Assembly (NCBI RefSeq): GCF_030052815.1
Contig: NC_079496.1
Coordinates: 42,061,593 to 42,125,592 of the forward strand
Direction of reading: 5' to 3'
From: Hevea brasiliensis
Lineage: Eukaryota > Streptophyta > Magnoliopsida > Malpighiales > Euphorbiaceae
Length of the DNA stretch: 64,000 nucleotides
The notes below the pieces were generated by a model. It was not told where the DNA came from and made no database searches. It saw only the letters and a program-made list of their open reading frames with translations. A program made the translations under genes and the position numbers. Below are positions 48,553 through 60,694 of the stretch, one piece after another (within the stretch, counting starts at the first letter, position 1; every line of letters starts with the position of its first letter).

Positions 48553-49748
48553 TGATCCATAGTATTTTTATAGTTTTTTTTATCTATGTTAATTTATCAT
48601 TTTTGGTCTTTTAGTTAATTTTTATTAGCATTTGTTAGAGTAGTTAGCTTAAAATCCATTTTCTTTTATTTGATTAGATTTTATTGTTTTGTGTAAGGAT
48701 TGACCAAAAGAGTTTTTTAGTGAAGAAAAATTTGAAATAAAATAGAAATTAATGATTAAATAGAGTTTCCAAGTAGTAAATCACCCAATTAAGCCACACA
48801 AATTGGAGTAATGTCACACCCAAGTTGTGGGAAGAAGAATAGAGTGAAATGCATAGAAGCAGTAAATGAGTTAGGCGCACAACCTACCTGCGGAATGGAA
48901 AAATGTGCATTACTAGGCTATGGGATGATGGAGAGACATAAAAGTAGGCTGTGTGCTGCTCTTTTTATGCTTTTCTTCATCAATAAGCTCTATAGATTTG
49001 GGTTATTTAAAGGAAATTCTTCATTCTCTATTAGTGGGGAGGGGGGGGAGGGGGAGGGGGGCTGTTTGGCCCTCCAAACACTTGAGAAAACACCCTTTTT
49101 TTAAGTCAGAGCAAAAATTTAGGGGAGGTTTTCTTGAAGTATTTGGAGGCTAGAGCAAAGGGTTTTCATCAATCATCATTATAGTTTCTTCTTTACTCTT
49201 TTGTTTTATTTTTGTTACATTTTGTTTGTGGATGTTTGAATATGAGTTTAAAAATTTTGATCTTGCTTTTGACATTATGAGTGGCTGAAAAGCTTTAAGC
49301 TAGAGATTTTGATGTAGCTTCACCCAAGTAAATTTATCAATTTTGATCTATTTTCTCTATTTTAGCAATTAATGTTTTTTGTTTTTTATGATTTTAATGC
49401 TTTTGGATGTATGAAATAATGCTTAAATGACCTTTGATTCATGATTTGGCTAGAAAGCATGTTGTGAATCTTGTTAGAACAACAGTTAACATAGATTATT
49501 TAGCTAAGAGTGTAAATTTAGAATAAATACTATTGGGCATTTTTGATAACTTGGGTATTTAATGCGTAGGTTAACCAAATCACTCTTATTGGAAAATTTG
49601 GCTTATTTTTATTAATTAAAAAGTTTAATGATACATGGGAAGGATTATTAAAGACATTTGTGATATTGCTCTTGCTAAGATAGTTAAACTGAGTATATGG
49701 CAAAAATGAGTAAAATTGCATAATGAATCAAGTGAAATCAAAATCTCT
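48553..49748 (+). repeat. Second K-type LTR (Tat/Athila-like), right end undefined
   Basis: Starts TGATCCATAG and follows K's LTR at 8235-8670 to about 48966, then continues with sequence missing from the first copy (ATGCTTTTCTTCATCAATAAG). No polypurine tract precedes it, so it is a solo or 5' LTR. It contains a G-run block (49036-49061). It abuts the truncated LTR of G at 49749; the true right end is not visible. Confidence 0.55.
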
Positions 49749-50935
49749 AGCCTCTTTTTAACTTATACTATACATCCAATAACCTAGATTTGGTTTCAAG
49801 CCATGCTACGGACTTTGTAATCTAATTGCAAACCAAACCTATTTAATTAATCAATTAAACTCTTTAATTAATTAATTAAATCATATTTAATTTGGTGATT
49901 ACTTATGTATGTGTGTGACTTACTAGGCTCATCACTAATTTGCAATGAGACATGATATCAACTCTTAATATCATTAGAACTCTTTCTTACTATAAATGAT
50001 CTCTCTAAATCATTTTATTCATCTCATAGACCATGGTTAACATCTAGCATAGCATGCCATAGCCACCCAATCAGTAATAAGGTTTACCTTAAATGAACCT
50101 ATAATCATATGTTACCATGCACTAGAATCTCTCTGTTATAAAATCCCAATTCGAGCTGGAGTCATGGTTTATGTCAAACCCCATTTGCTATGAATATTAT
50201 GTTCTCTTTCAATTCCAGTTCTTAATTAAAAAGATTTTCTCATCAAAAACTCTTTTCTGATTAGATCTATCTATTCTGGCCAAAAACTTGAAACATCAAG
50301 AATAATTAAATGAACATAGGATTTTATCCCTATTTACTTAGAGGAACAGATTCTATCTTGATCAACACCTACATCCATATATAACTAGTAGGAGCCAACA
50401 CATGCCCATATACCCATACACAGTACAAGTATGAAAGCAATATCAAACTCAAACCACCTATATACAAGATAATTGTATTATCTCAGGTCTAAAGATTATA
50501 TGCACTGATACGATTTATGATAATACATTGACAAGAGTAAACTCCATGTGCTTGTCATAAATGTCATTGGTTCGGCTTACTTATCATGTATAAGTGCCTA
50601 TCATGTTTGTTATATGGCATGAGACTCACCATTTCATCTTATTTATATCTCACATAAATAACTTGGGAACAAGCATGAATACAATCTTACTGGATAATTC
50701 ATGTCCTTATTGTGAAGTATCCTTGATTGTGAATCTATTTATGATACTTTGTGCTAGAAGTACTGTCACTCATATTCTTAACAAATTAAAAATAGAATTT
50801 TTAACAAAATATCAATGGACCTTTTCTATTACACATAAATATATTATGTAAATAGAAAAGTAAAAAAGCCTTTTATTAATAAAAACATGTACAAGATACA
50901 TACTAAATGATATGCCCTAGGGCATACTACTAACA
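49749..50935 (-). repeat. 3' LTR of G, truncated (1187 bp)
   Basis: Minus-strand start TGTTAGTAGTATGCCC at 50935; runs to AACTTATACTATACATCC at 49749, where K-type LTR sequence takes over. Sequence equal to 56458-57405 of the 5' LTR is absent. Confidence 0.9.
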
Positions 50936-50948
50936 ATCTCCCACTAGC
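50936..50948 (-). other. Polypurine tract of G
   Basis: Minus-strand GCTAGTGGGAGAT, immediately before the 3' LTR. Confidence 0.8.
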
Positions 50949-50959
50949 ACTAGAGCCAT

Positions 50960-51398
50960 TCATTACAATATCTTAGACCCATCTTCTCAAGATATCGGTC
51001 TAACTGTGCTTGTGACAAAGGCTTAGTGAACGGATCAGTTGAATTTTTCAGCCGATGATATTTTCTGCATGGCTATATCGCCTTGCCCAACTATCTCTCT
51101 AATAATTTGATAGCGCCTTTCTATATGTTTGGATTTCTAGTGAGACCGGGGTTCCTTATATCCAAACAGCTTCTTTTGCAGCATCTGATGTAGCAAAATA
51201 CTCAGCCTCTATAGTGGAACTAGCAGTCGTACTCTGTTTGGAACTCTTCCAACTGACTGCACATCCATTACAAATGAACACAAACCTAGAGGTAGACTTT
51301 CTATCATCGATATCTGATTGGAAATCAGAATCAATATAACCATTCAATTGCAAGTCACCATCACCATAAATCAAGAATAAATCTTTAGTTCTTCTCAA
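50960..51398 (-). pseudogene. pol: RNase H region of G
   Basis: The open part (51156-51398) reads MRRTKDLFLIYGDGD, SDFQSDIDDRKSTSRFVFIC, SWKSSKQSTTASS and AEYFATSDAAKEAVWI, typical copia RNase H. The rest to the polypurine tract is decayed, with stops, but YCNEWL near the 3' end is still legible. It joins RT upstream through a stop/shift near 51425 (normally ...SNPGLEHW). Confidence 0.85.
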
Positions 51399-51431
51399 GT
51401 ACTTAAGGATATTCTTGACAGCTATCCAGTG

Positions 51432-52010
51432 TTACAAACCTGGATTGGATTGATACCTGCTAGTCAAACTAACAGCATATGTGATATCCGGCCTAGTACA
51501 CAACATTGCATACATCAAACTTCCAATAGCCGAAGCATATGGAATCCTGGCCATTTCATCTCTTTCTTCAGGTGTCTTAGGAGACATCTCTTTAGAAAGG
51601 TGGATACCATGTCTCACAGGTAACAATTCTCTCTTAGAATTAAGCATGTTAAACCTCTTTAACACCTTTTCCAAGTCTAGACTTTGGGATAAACCAATTA
51701 TTCTTTTTGCTCTATCTCTATAGATGCGAATCCCAAAAATATAGGTTGCCTCCCCTAAGTCTTTTATGGAGAAAGTATTTGACAACCACACCTTTACAGT
51801 TGTCAACATACCTGTGTCATTACCCATCAACAAAATATCATCCACATATAAGATGAGGAAAGTGACAGCATTGTCACTAACCTTCTTATATACACATGGC
51901 TCATCCTCATTTTTGATAAAACCAAATGACTTAATGGCTTCATCAAAATGGATGTTCCAACTCCTCGAAGCTTGTTTTAACCCATAAATGGATCGCTTTA
52001 GCTTGCACAC
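51432..52010 (-). pseudogene. pol: Reverse transcriptase, main part, of G
   Basis: Copia RT: CKLKRSIYGLKQASRSWN, the catalytic YVDDILLMGND, WLSNTFSIKDLGEATYIFG, RIPYASAIGSLMYAMLCTRPD, SLTSRYQSNPG. The frame enters from 52011-52285 after a one-base loss (MEQ then LGVLNPK where PRGFESQDG is expected). The catalytic Asp pair is intact but cannot be reached in one frame. Confidence 0.9.
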
Positions 52011-52594
52011 TTTGGTACCATCTTGGGATTCAAAACCCCTAGTTGTTCCATGAAAATGTTTTATTCAATGTATCCATTGAGAAAAGCTATTTTGACATCC
52101 ATCTGCCAAATCTCATAATCATAGTATGTAGCTATTGCTAATAAAATCCTAATTGATTTAAGCATGGCAATAAGCGAGAAAATCTCCTCATAGTCAATTC
52201 CTTACCTTTGACGAAACCCTTTCGCTACTAGCCTTGCCTTATAGGTCTCTACCTTTCCATTAGAACCAATTTTCTTCTTGAAAACTCATTTGTTCCCTAT
52301 AGGTATAATACCTTCAGGTGGGTCAACAAGATCCCAAACTTGATTTTTATACATGGAATCAATCTCGGATTTCATAGCATCAATCCATTTTGAAGAGACT
52401 ATATCTGATATAGCTTCTTCATAAGTAAGTGGATCATCTCCATGATCAACTTCTTCATGAGCAAATAACTCTTGTTCTTCTTCATGAAGGAAACCATATC
52501 TCACTTGTGGGTGAGATACTCTGGTTGTTCTACGAGGAACAGATGTAGAAGTTTCATCAATAGGTGTAGGTTGACTAGATGGATCTATATCCAT
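52011..52594 (-). pseudogene. pol: IN-RT linker and RT N-terminus of G
   Basis: The open part 52286-52594 (DPSSQPTPIDETSTSVPRRT, DDPLTYEEAISD, SSKWIDAMKSEIDSMYKNQ, VWDLVDPPEG) is the usual copia linker into RT. After IPIGNK, TGG has become TGA; VFKKKIGSNGKVETYKARLV-like sequence continues, then a TAA at a Gln position before GIDYEE, and YEIWQMDVK followed by another TAA. All these are nonsense changes in an otherwise readable frame, ending in the frameshift near 52035. Confidence 0.85.
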
Positions 52595-52717
52595 CTGATC
52601 TATTGGTTGGTCAAAATTATCTAATTCTAACTCTATTTGCCTTCCTTTGCCTCCTTAAACAAACTGTTGTTTAAGAAATGTGGTCTACTTACCACAACCT
52701 TTTGTGATGTAGGCAAA

Positions 52718-53449
52718 TTAAAAATAATATCCAAAACTATCTTTTGGATATCCAATAAATCGACCCTTTTCTGATATGGTTTCCAATTTATCAGTGTTTA
52801 GTTTTTTTATATAAGCTGGACAACCCCAAATCTTAACATGCTTAAGACTTGGTTTTCTTCCATGCCATATCTCATAAGGTGTGGAAGATACTGATTTTGA
52901 TGGAATCCTATTCAGAATATGCAAAGCTAATTCTAATGCAAATCCACAAAAGGAGATTGGCATATTAGTATAGCTCATCATACTACGTACCATATCCAAT
53001 AGGGTACGATTTCTCCTTTCAGATACACCATTCACCTGTGGTGTTCCTGGAGGAGTCAGCTGGGAAACAATGCCGTGCTTTCTCAAGTATTCATCAAATT
53101 CAGTACTCGAGTATTCACCTATATGATCTGATCGAAGAGCTTTAATACTCTTTCCTGTTTGATTTTCTACTTCAGATTTAAATTCTTTGAACTTTTCAAA
53201 GGATTCATGTTTGTATTTCATCAAATACAAATACCCAAACCTTGATTTATCATCAGTAAAGGTAATAAAGTAATGAAAACCACCTCTAGCCATTTCTTTA
53301 AATGGACCACATACATCACAATGTATTAGCTCCAAAATATTTTCAGCTCTTAGCCCTTGTCCTACAAAGGGTGTTCTAGTTATTTTTCCCTGAAGGCAAG
53401 ATTCACAAGTTGGAGTAGGCTCAGAGCCCAATGAGGATAGAATCTCCAT
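52718..53449 (-). pseudogene. pol: Integrase of G
   Basis: Copia integrase: CESCLQGKITRTPF (second half of the zinc finger), LIHCDVCGPF (first catalytic Asp), FTDDKSRFGYLYLMK, LRSDHIGEYSSTEFDEYL (second Asp), TPPGTPQVNGVSERRNRTLL (Glu), PYEIWHGRKPSLKHVKIWGC. The expected SDRGGEY is SDHIGEY. The zinc-finger start (HLR, stop, CHIAEDRIAKLGKM) is in the upstream piece, with a stop where LG is expected. The frame ends after GYYF. Confidence 0.9.
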
Positions 53450-53488
53450 TTTCCCCAGTTTTGCAATCCTATCTTCTGCAATATGACA

Positions 53489-53989
53489 TCACCTTAAGTG
53501 CCAAATATATTTTGAAATTGAGTTGATTTTCACCATGGCATTGCATTCATTTAGATCACTTGCATTCATTTTGTGTTTGTCATTATTATCCAAATAATAA
53601 AGACCATCATTCATATAACCCGAACCAACATATTTATTTCCAAAATAAATATTGCAAACATCGTCTGTGAATTGAAATTCATAGCCATTTGTAGTCAAAC
53701 TAGATATAGAAATGATGTTTTTAAAAGCATCAGGTACATATAAAATATTATCCAAAAACATAACATGTCCAAACATGTAAAAAGATTTAGATCCTATGGC
53801 TAAAGCTTCAACAGTTGAGCAATTGCCAATCCAGACTCTAACATCTCGAGAAGGCAAGCTGCTACTATTTGCTAGTTCCTGCATATCATAAGAAATGTGA
53901 AAACTAGCACCAGTATCTAAAATCCAAGTTGTAGATAAACTATAAGTATCATCAGAATCTAAATAACAAGATATGGACATACCTTCCAA
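53489..53989 (-). pseudogene. pol: Aspartic protease and integrase start of G
   Basis: WILDTGASFHISYDMQELAN carries an intact DTGAS active site. Then WIGNCSTVEALAIGSKSFYM, DNILYVPDAFKNIISISSL and IWHLR at the integrase zinc-finger start, followed by TGA. The same frame continues back through the zinc-knuckle part of gag (54000-54058). Confidence 0.88.
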
Positions 53990-53999
53990 AGGTGTATCC

Positions 54000-54562
54000 T
54001 TCTTGTCCTTCAGAGAAGCAAGATACTCTGGGCAGTTCCTTTTCCAGTGCCCATCCTTCTAGCAGTGGAAACACTTTCCTTTTCCTCCATTAGCTTTAGT
54101 CTTCCCTTTCTGTTTAGCTATTTTCTTGGAAGGACTAGGAATTTGAGGTTTCTTTTTCTTATTGCCCTTCTTCTTGTTGGACTTTCTAGCAGAAGAAGAT
54201 GCAATCAAAGCTAACTCTTTTTCTTTATTACTCGGCATATTTTTTTGGGTAATAATTAGCATGTTGAGTAAACCAGCCAAGGTGCATTTCTGCTTAGTCA
54301 TATGAAAATTTGTCACAAAATTCCCAAATGACTCAGAAAGAGACTGAAGGATCAAATCCGTCTGCAGTTGGAAATCCATGTTAAAGTCAAGATGTTCTAA
54401 CTGCTCAATCAGCCGAATCATCTTGCGGACATGATCCCCAACATTCTGTCCCTTAGACATCCTCATGTGGAATAGCTGTCTAGATATCTGATACCTAGCA
54501 TTCCTGCTGTGCTCACCATACAACTCTTGTAGGTGAAGTAGGATCTCACTCACACTCTGCAT
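54000..54562 (-). pseudogene. gag: gag middle and zinc knuckle of G
   Basis: UBN2-like copia gag: EILLHLQELYGEHSRNARYQ, SRQLFHMRMSKGQNVGDH, MIRLIEQLEHLDFNMDF, then a Lys-rich linker (KSNKKKGNKKKKPQIPSPSK) and CFHC, TAG, KDGHWKRNCPEYL. So the CX2CX4HX4C knuckle residues are all present but a Gln codon inside it is now a stop (54059-54061). Confidence 0.88.
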
Positions 54563-54844
54563 GTTCTCATACTACTTATGTAACTCATTACTCATGGAAG
54601 CAAGCATGTAACACTTAGCTCTCATATCATGCTCCTTCTACTTATCCAAAGTTTCATGTTCCTCTTGAGTGGCCTCTGGAGGTAAGGGACCAGGAACATT
54701 TGAGTCTAGAACATATCCTATATATTCAAGGTTCAGGACAAGTTTCAAATTTCTTAGCCAATCAGAAAGATTAGGTCCTGTCAACCTATTGCGATTAAGT
54801 ATGCTTGCAAGGATATTGGACGGTGTTGGTTGTGGTGTACTCAT
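54563..54844 (-). pseudogene. gag: gag N-terminus of G
   Basis: Starts MSTPQPTPSNILASILNRN, with LTGPNLSDWLRNLKLVLNLE and YIGYVLDSNVPGPLPPEATQ. It stops at 54638-54640 where H reads WKEH (TGG to TAG); the frame continues as KEHDMRAKCYML and meets a second TAG at a Gln codon near 54573. H has the same start, which supports the ATG choice. Confidence 0.88.
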
Positions 54845-56441
54845 TTATTATCAGAAAATTAATTGCAGAAAATAACCAGATTAATGAGTAAATGTATCAT
54901 GTATTTAACCAAAATGATTATGGTCTTTTAATCAAATTGGTCCTCCCACTAACTTAGCGAATACTACACTTCCAAAGTAGAAAACGAAAATCTTAGTTGG
55001 ATGGATTTCTAGGGGATGATTGAATTATTATAATCCTATTGATCATCCTCAGGCACATCCATTATTGGAATCACAATAAACTATAAGTGAGCAACTCCTT
55101 GCCCATCACATCTCATGTGAGGTTCAATCCTTTTACCTAGCCCCTAATGCTCAAAATCTCAGGCACATCCATTATTGACTTATCTTGCATTAGTTATGTT
55201 GATCCCACTGAGCCAGTAAACATGCAAATAATTTTAATGTCCTCAGGCACATCCATTATTGGCCACCAAACCATTTACATATTTACAACATCTCATGCTT
55301 AACAATTATTCTTAAGAAAATCTCTTAAAATAATTACATCATATGCAATTATTTAAAATTTCTTAAAATAATTATCCCAATGGAGGGCCCATGTTATAAT
55401 TACTTTAATTATAGCATTTCCAACTTACTCTTTTATTTGGAAGATTTTGTGGTTGTCCTAATTACTATTAAGGTCTCACTTTGCATATTATCCATTTAGC
55501 ATGTATATATCATATACTTGCATACATTCCCATACATCTCATGCATTCATGGATAAACAGTAAATATGGTATGACCATGGACTTTCTAATGGATTCAATT
55601 CTGAGCCACCAAGAATTGAATCAGACTCAGAATTGAATCAGGGCATTCCTAGGTGCATTTCATTCATTCATTTTACAAGAGTTGCTAAAGGAGTACATAA
55701 TCAACACTTGATCTTGAATTCCTCCTACTGGTCCCACCAATGCTCATGACCTCCTTGATCTTCTTGCAATCCAATTACATAGTAATCCTTGGCATACCAA
55801 GGCGAATTTACAATAACTAAATAAATGAAATTGCAACCCAAAATTATTACAACCTTAATAATACATGCCCAAAATAAATTAATTAATTTACAACCCAAAG
55901 AAACAAAAAAGAAATAAATCCAATCACATTGGTATTTTATAGTCCATGATCATCCATCATGCATATCACTATTTAATAATTAAATAAAACATACATACTT
56001 AAATTAAATTGAATATCTCATATTCAACTTAAAAATCCAGATTTGAATATGATTCAAAAAAATTTAAAATTTCATATTTGAATCACATTCAAACAACTTT
56101 TAAAATTCAGATTTGAATCACATTCAAACAATTTTAAAAATTCAGAGTTGAATCACATTCAAACAACTTTTAAAATTCTGATTTGAATCAAAATTTAATT
56201 GTATGATTAAAACTCCTAATTAAACATGTTAATTAGCCATGGGCCTAATTATGGGCCTTTGAATCCAAGCCCACAAACAAGCCCAAAGCCATGCGCATGG
56301 TTGGATGCACCAAACCATGCGCATCAATGGAGTTCACCTCAATGCCGCCACCTTGACCTTGCAAACAGTAATGAATTAATCATCTCATGATCAAATCACA
56401 CAATTAAATAATATAATCAACAATCTAAATGGCAAATATAG
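54845..56441 (-). other. Leader (5' UTR) of G
   Basis: About 1.6 kb without coding between primer-binding site and gag. It has three copies of the motif CAGGCACATCCATTATTG (within 55047-55068, 55157-55177 and 55241-55262), and an array of TTTGAATnnnATTCAAA palindromes (56038-56192). Both features recur in H. Confidence 0.8.
56038..56192. repeat. TTTGAAT/ATTCAAA tandem array in G leader
   Basis: About four units of 35-36 bp, each with GATTTGAATCACATTCAAAC-like dyad symmetry. Same array in H at about 59360-59520. Confidence 0.85.
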
Positions 56442-56455
56442 TGTCTATGATACCA
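56442..56455 (-). other. Primer-binding site of G (degenerate)
   Basis: Minus-strand TTGGTATCATAGAC next to the 5' LTR; H has the intact TGGTATCAGAGCC at this place. Confidence 0.8.
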
Positions 56456-56457
56456 AT

Positions 56458-58557
56458 TGAAGGAGCGGAAGCATGAAAAACACAAGTTTATATCATTGAA
56501 TTAAAAAATTTTTCACCTAGGGTCATATACATCATGCAAGATTCATTTTTATCTATTTGATTTCAATGATAAACAATATATTAAAACTCTTTTAATATGC
56601 TTTGGATCTAGATTTTCCATTTAAGATATTAGAATTAATCAGATTAATTCATTAGAATCCTAGATTAGATCAAGAACAAGTGCACTAACCTTTTGATGCA
56701 CTGTAGTGTGTTTGACACCTTTGGGATGCGCCTTAGGACACCAGATGTTGTTCCTCTAGGTTGTCCACACCAAGATCACCTATGGTAGCCTTGAATAGCT
56801 TCTAAAGCTTTTTCTATGAAATAGAAAATCAAGTTTTACCTTTTGAGAGATTACAGATGTAAACAGGATACTAGAAATAATTTCTAGTATTTTTAATTCA
56901 AGAAATTGTTTGCAAATATCTTTGAATTGATGAGAGATGAAGAAGATGAGAAGGGAGAATAGCCAAGGGTGGCGGCACAAAGAGATGAATGGCAACTTGT
57001 TTTTTTTTTGTTTCTTTCATCCTTACACTTATATAGCTAGGTCACTACTTAAAACCCTTGCCACATATCAACCTCTGATTGGTTCTAGGTTTAATTGACC
57101 CAATCACATTGTGCCAAGTATCAAACCTATATTTAATCTTGACTTTGATCATCTTACATGATTAAAAGATATTTGGCAAGCTTATGTGTAGTGCCATGTG
57201 TCACCATCTCATGGTACCACATGTCACCCTGTGAAATGACCAAAACACCCCTGTGTCTTAATTTTGAGTTCTCAACCCAAAATAGTTATTTCTCTTCTTC
57301 TAATCAATTATATCAAATATAAATTAATTAATTAATCTTTATTAATTAATTTCTCATTAATTAAATTTATATTTAAACACTTTAAATATAAATTTAACTT
57401 ATACTATACATCCAATAACCTAAATTTGGTTTCAAGCTATGCTAGGAACTTTGCAATCCAAACCTATTTAATTAATTAATTAAACTCTTTAATTAATTAA
57501 TTAAATCATATTTAATTTAGTGATTACTTGTGTATGTGTGTGACTTCCTAGGCTCATCACTAATTTGCAATGAGACATGATATCAACTCTTAATATCATC
57601 AGAACTCTTTCTTACGATAAATGATTTCTCTAAATCATTTTATGCACCTCATTGACCATGGTTAACACCTAGCATAGCATGCCATAGCCACCCAATCAGT
57701 AATAAGGTTTACCATAAATGAACCTATAATCATATGTTACCATGCACTAGAATCTCTCTGTTACAAAATCCCAATTCGAGCTGGAGTCATGGTTTATGTC
57801 AAACCCCATTTGCCATGAATATTATGTTCTCTTTTAATTCCAGTTCTTGATTAAAAAGATTTTCTCATCAGAAACTCTTTTCTGATTAAATCTATCTGTC
57901 CTGGCCAGGAACTTGAAACATCAAGAACAATTAAATGAACATAGGATTTTATCCTTATTTACTTAGAGGAACAGATTCAATCTTGATCAACACCTACCTC
58001 CATATATAACTATTAGGAGCCAACACATGCCCATATACCCATACATAGTACAACTATGAAAGTAGTATCAAACTCAAACCACCAATATATAAGATAACTG
58101 TGTTATCTCAGGTCTAAAAATTATATGCATTGATATGATTTATGACAATACATTAACAAGAGTAAACTCTATGTGCTTATCATAAATGTCACTGGTTCGG
58201 CCTATTTATCATGTATAAGTGCCTATCTTGTTTGTTATATGGCATGAGACTCACCATTCCATCTTATTTATATCTCATATAAATAACTTGGGAACAACAT
58301 GAATACAATTTTACTGGATAAGTCATGTCCTTATTGTGAAGTATCCTCGATTGTGAACCTTTTTATAATACTTTGTGCTAGAAATACTGTCACTCATATT
58401 CTTAACAACTTAAGAATAGAATTTCTAGTAGAATATCAATGGACCTTTTCTATTACATATAAATATATTATGTAAACAGAAAAGTGAAAATGCTTTTATT
58501 AATAAAAACAATATAAGATACATACTAAATAATATGCTATAGGGCATAGTACTAACA
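56458..58557 (-). repeat. 5' LTR of G (2100 bp)
   Basis: Minus-strand start TGTTAGTACTATGCCC at 58557 and end GCTTCCGCTCCTTCA at 56458. It is homologous to N, J (distantly), the G 3' LTR and the H LTR fragment. No gene. Confidence 0.9.
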
Positions 58558-58767
58558 AAATGATCCATAACAGCGTGGACTTACGCAATCCTTAGCAAAA
58601 TGACTAGTCCCTCTATAATTAAAACATGCTCCTATAGCTTTATAACATACTCCACTATGTGGTTTACCACAAGTCTCACAAAGTCGATCCGACAATGTAT
58701 TTCTGTGTGTCTCCTGAGTTTGCTGATCAGATTAGGGTGGTTTCTGTCCAGAAGATCTACCTCTACC
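58558..58767 (-). pseudogene. gag: Gypsy gag zinc-knuckle fragment between G and H
   Basis: About 210 bases; minus strand reads TQETHRNTLSDRLCETCGKP, HSGVCYKAIGACFNYRGTSH and FAKDCVSPRC. This is the chromovirus gag knuckle as in D and F, with the second Cys of CX2C changed to Tyr (CFNY). One stop lies upstream (GQKPP then stop). It is an isolated scrap: presumably the host of the G insertion, cut on the other side by H. Confidence 0.75.
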
Positions 58768-59093
58768 ATAGGTGATCTTGGTGTGAACAAGCTAGAGGGA
58801 CAACATCTGGTGTCCTAGGTGCATCCCAAAGGTGCCAAACACACTGCAGTGCATAAAAAAGGTTAGTGCACTTGTTCTTGATCTAATGTAGGGTTCTAAT
58901 GAATTAATCTGTTAATTCTAAAATCCTAAATGGCAAATGTAGATCCAAAAATATATTAAAAGAGTTTTAATATGCTGTTTATCATTGAAATCAAATAAAT
59001 AAAAATGAATCTTGCGTGATGCATGTGACCCTAGATGAAAAATTTTTGAATTCAATGATATAAACTTGTGTTTTTTTTGCTTCCGCTCCTTCA
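58768..59093 (+). repeat. 5' LTR fragment of H (last 0.33 kb)
   Basis: From TACCATAGGTGATCTTGG to CCGCTCCTTCA; matches the 3' end of N and the G LTRs. The left join to the gag scrap lies within the short shared CTACC. Confidence 0.88.
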
Positions 59094-59095
59094 AT

Positions 59096-59108
59096 TGGTA
59101 TCAGAGCC
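59096..59108 (+). other. Primer-binding site of H
   Basis: TGGTATCAGAGCC, exact initiator tRNA-Met complement, two bases inside the LTR. Confidence 0.93.
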
Positions 59109-60694
59109 ACTATATTTGCCATTTAGATTGTTGATTATAAGATTTAATTGTGTGATTTGATCATGAGATGATTAAATCATTGCTGGTTGCAATGAATAAT
59201 GTGGTGGCATGCTTGGATGCTCCATGGTGCGCATGGTTTGTGCACCACCATGGTGCGTATGGTAAGTGATGGGTATTGTGTGTGCAAGTGTTGTATGATC
59301 TGCCCATTTTATGTCTAATTAAATTGTTTAATTAGAGTTTTAATCACACAATTAAATTTTGATTCAAATTTGAAATTTTTAAATTTGTTTGAATGTGATT
59401 CAAATAAGAATTTTTAAATTTGTTTGAATGTGATTCAAATATGAATTTTTAAATTTGTTTGAATGAGATTCAAATCTGAATTTTTAAATTTGTTTGAATC
59501 ATATTCAAATATGGATTTTTAAGTTGAATATGAGATATTCAATTTAATTTAAGAATGCATGTTTTATTTAATTGTTAAATAGTGATATGCATGATGGATG
59601 ATCATGGACTATAAAAGACCAATGTGATTAGATTTATTTTTTTTATGTTTCTTTGGGTTGTAAATTAATTAATTTATTTTAATTTATTTTGGGCATGTAT
59701 TATAAAGGTTGTAATATTTTTTGGGTTGTAATTTCAATTATTTAGTTCTTGTAAATTCGCCTTGGTATGTAAAGGATTACTATGTAATTGGATTGCAAGA
59801 AGATCAAGGAGGTCAAGAGCATTGATGGGACCAGTGGGGGGAATTCAAGATTAAGTGTTGATTATGTACTCCTTCAGCAACTCTTATAATATGAATGAAT
59901 GAAATGCACCTAGGAATGCCCTGATTCAATTCTTGGTGGCTCAGAATTGAATCCCTTAGAAAGTCCATGATCATACTATATTTATTAACCACGAATGCAT
60001 GAGATGTATGAGAATGTATGCAAGTATATGATATGTGCATGCTAATTGGATAATGTGCAAAGTGAGACCTTAATAATAATTAGGACGACCACAAAATCTT
60101 CCAAACAAATGATTAAGTTGAAAATGCTATAATTAAAGTAATTATAACATGGGCCCTCCATTGAGGTAATTATTTTAAGAAATTTTAAATACTTGCATAA
60201 GATGCAATTAATTTACGAGATTTTCTTAAAAATAATTGTTAAGCATGAGATGTTGTAAATATGTAAATGGTTTGGTGGCCAATATTGGATGTACCCGAGG
60301 GCATTAAAATTATTTGCATAATTACTGGCTCAATGGGATCAACTTAACTAATGCAAGATAAGTCAATAATGGATGTACCTGAGATTTTGAGCATTAGGGG
60401 CTAGGTAAAGGATTGAACCTCACATGAGATGTGATGGGCAAGGAGTTAATCACTTATAGTTTATTGTAATTCCAATAATGGATGTACCTGAGGATGATCA
60501 ATAGAATTATAAGAATTCAATCACCCATTAGAAATCTATCTAACTAGGATTTCCGTTTTCTACTTTGGAAGTGTAGGATTCGCTAAGTTAGTGGGAGGAT
60601 CAATTTGATTAAAAGACCATAATTATTTTGATTAATTACATGATATATTTACTAATTAATCTAGTTATTGTCTACAGTTAATTTTCTAATAATA
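59109..60694 (+). other. Leader (5' UTR) of H
   Basis: Non-coding, about 1.6 kb. It has the 35-bp palindromic array (59360-59520) and the triplicated CAATAATGGATGTACCTG motif (60279-60300, 60364-60384, 60472-60493), in the same order as in G. Confidence 0.8.

Larger units (their letters stand above)
49749..58557 (-). mobile_element. Element G: Ty1/copia retrotransposon, nearly complete, inactive
   Basis: Minus-strand order: 5' LTR 56458-58557, primer-binding site, long leader, gag, protease, integrase, RT, RNase H, polypurine tract, 3' LTR 49749-50935 (outer 0.95 kb missing). PR-IN-RT-RH order is the copia order. Many stops and at least one frameshift occur. The same family as H and solo LTR N. 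No target duplication can be checked because the left end is truncated. Confidence 0.92.
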
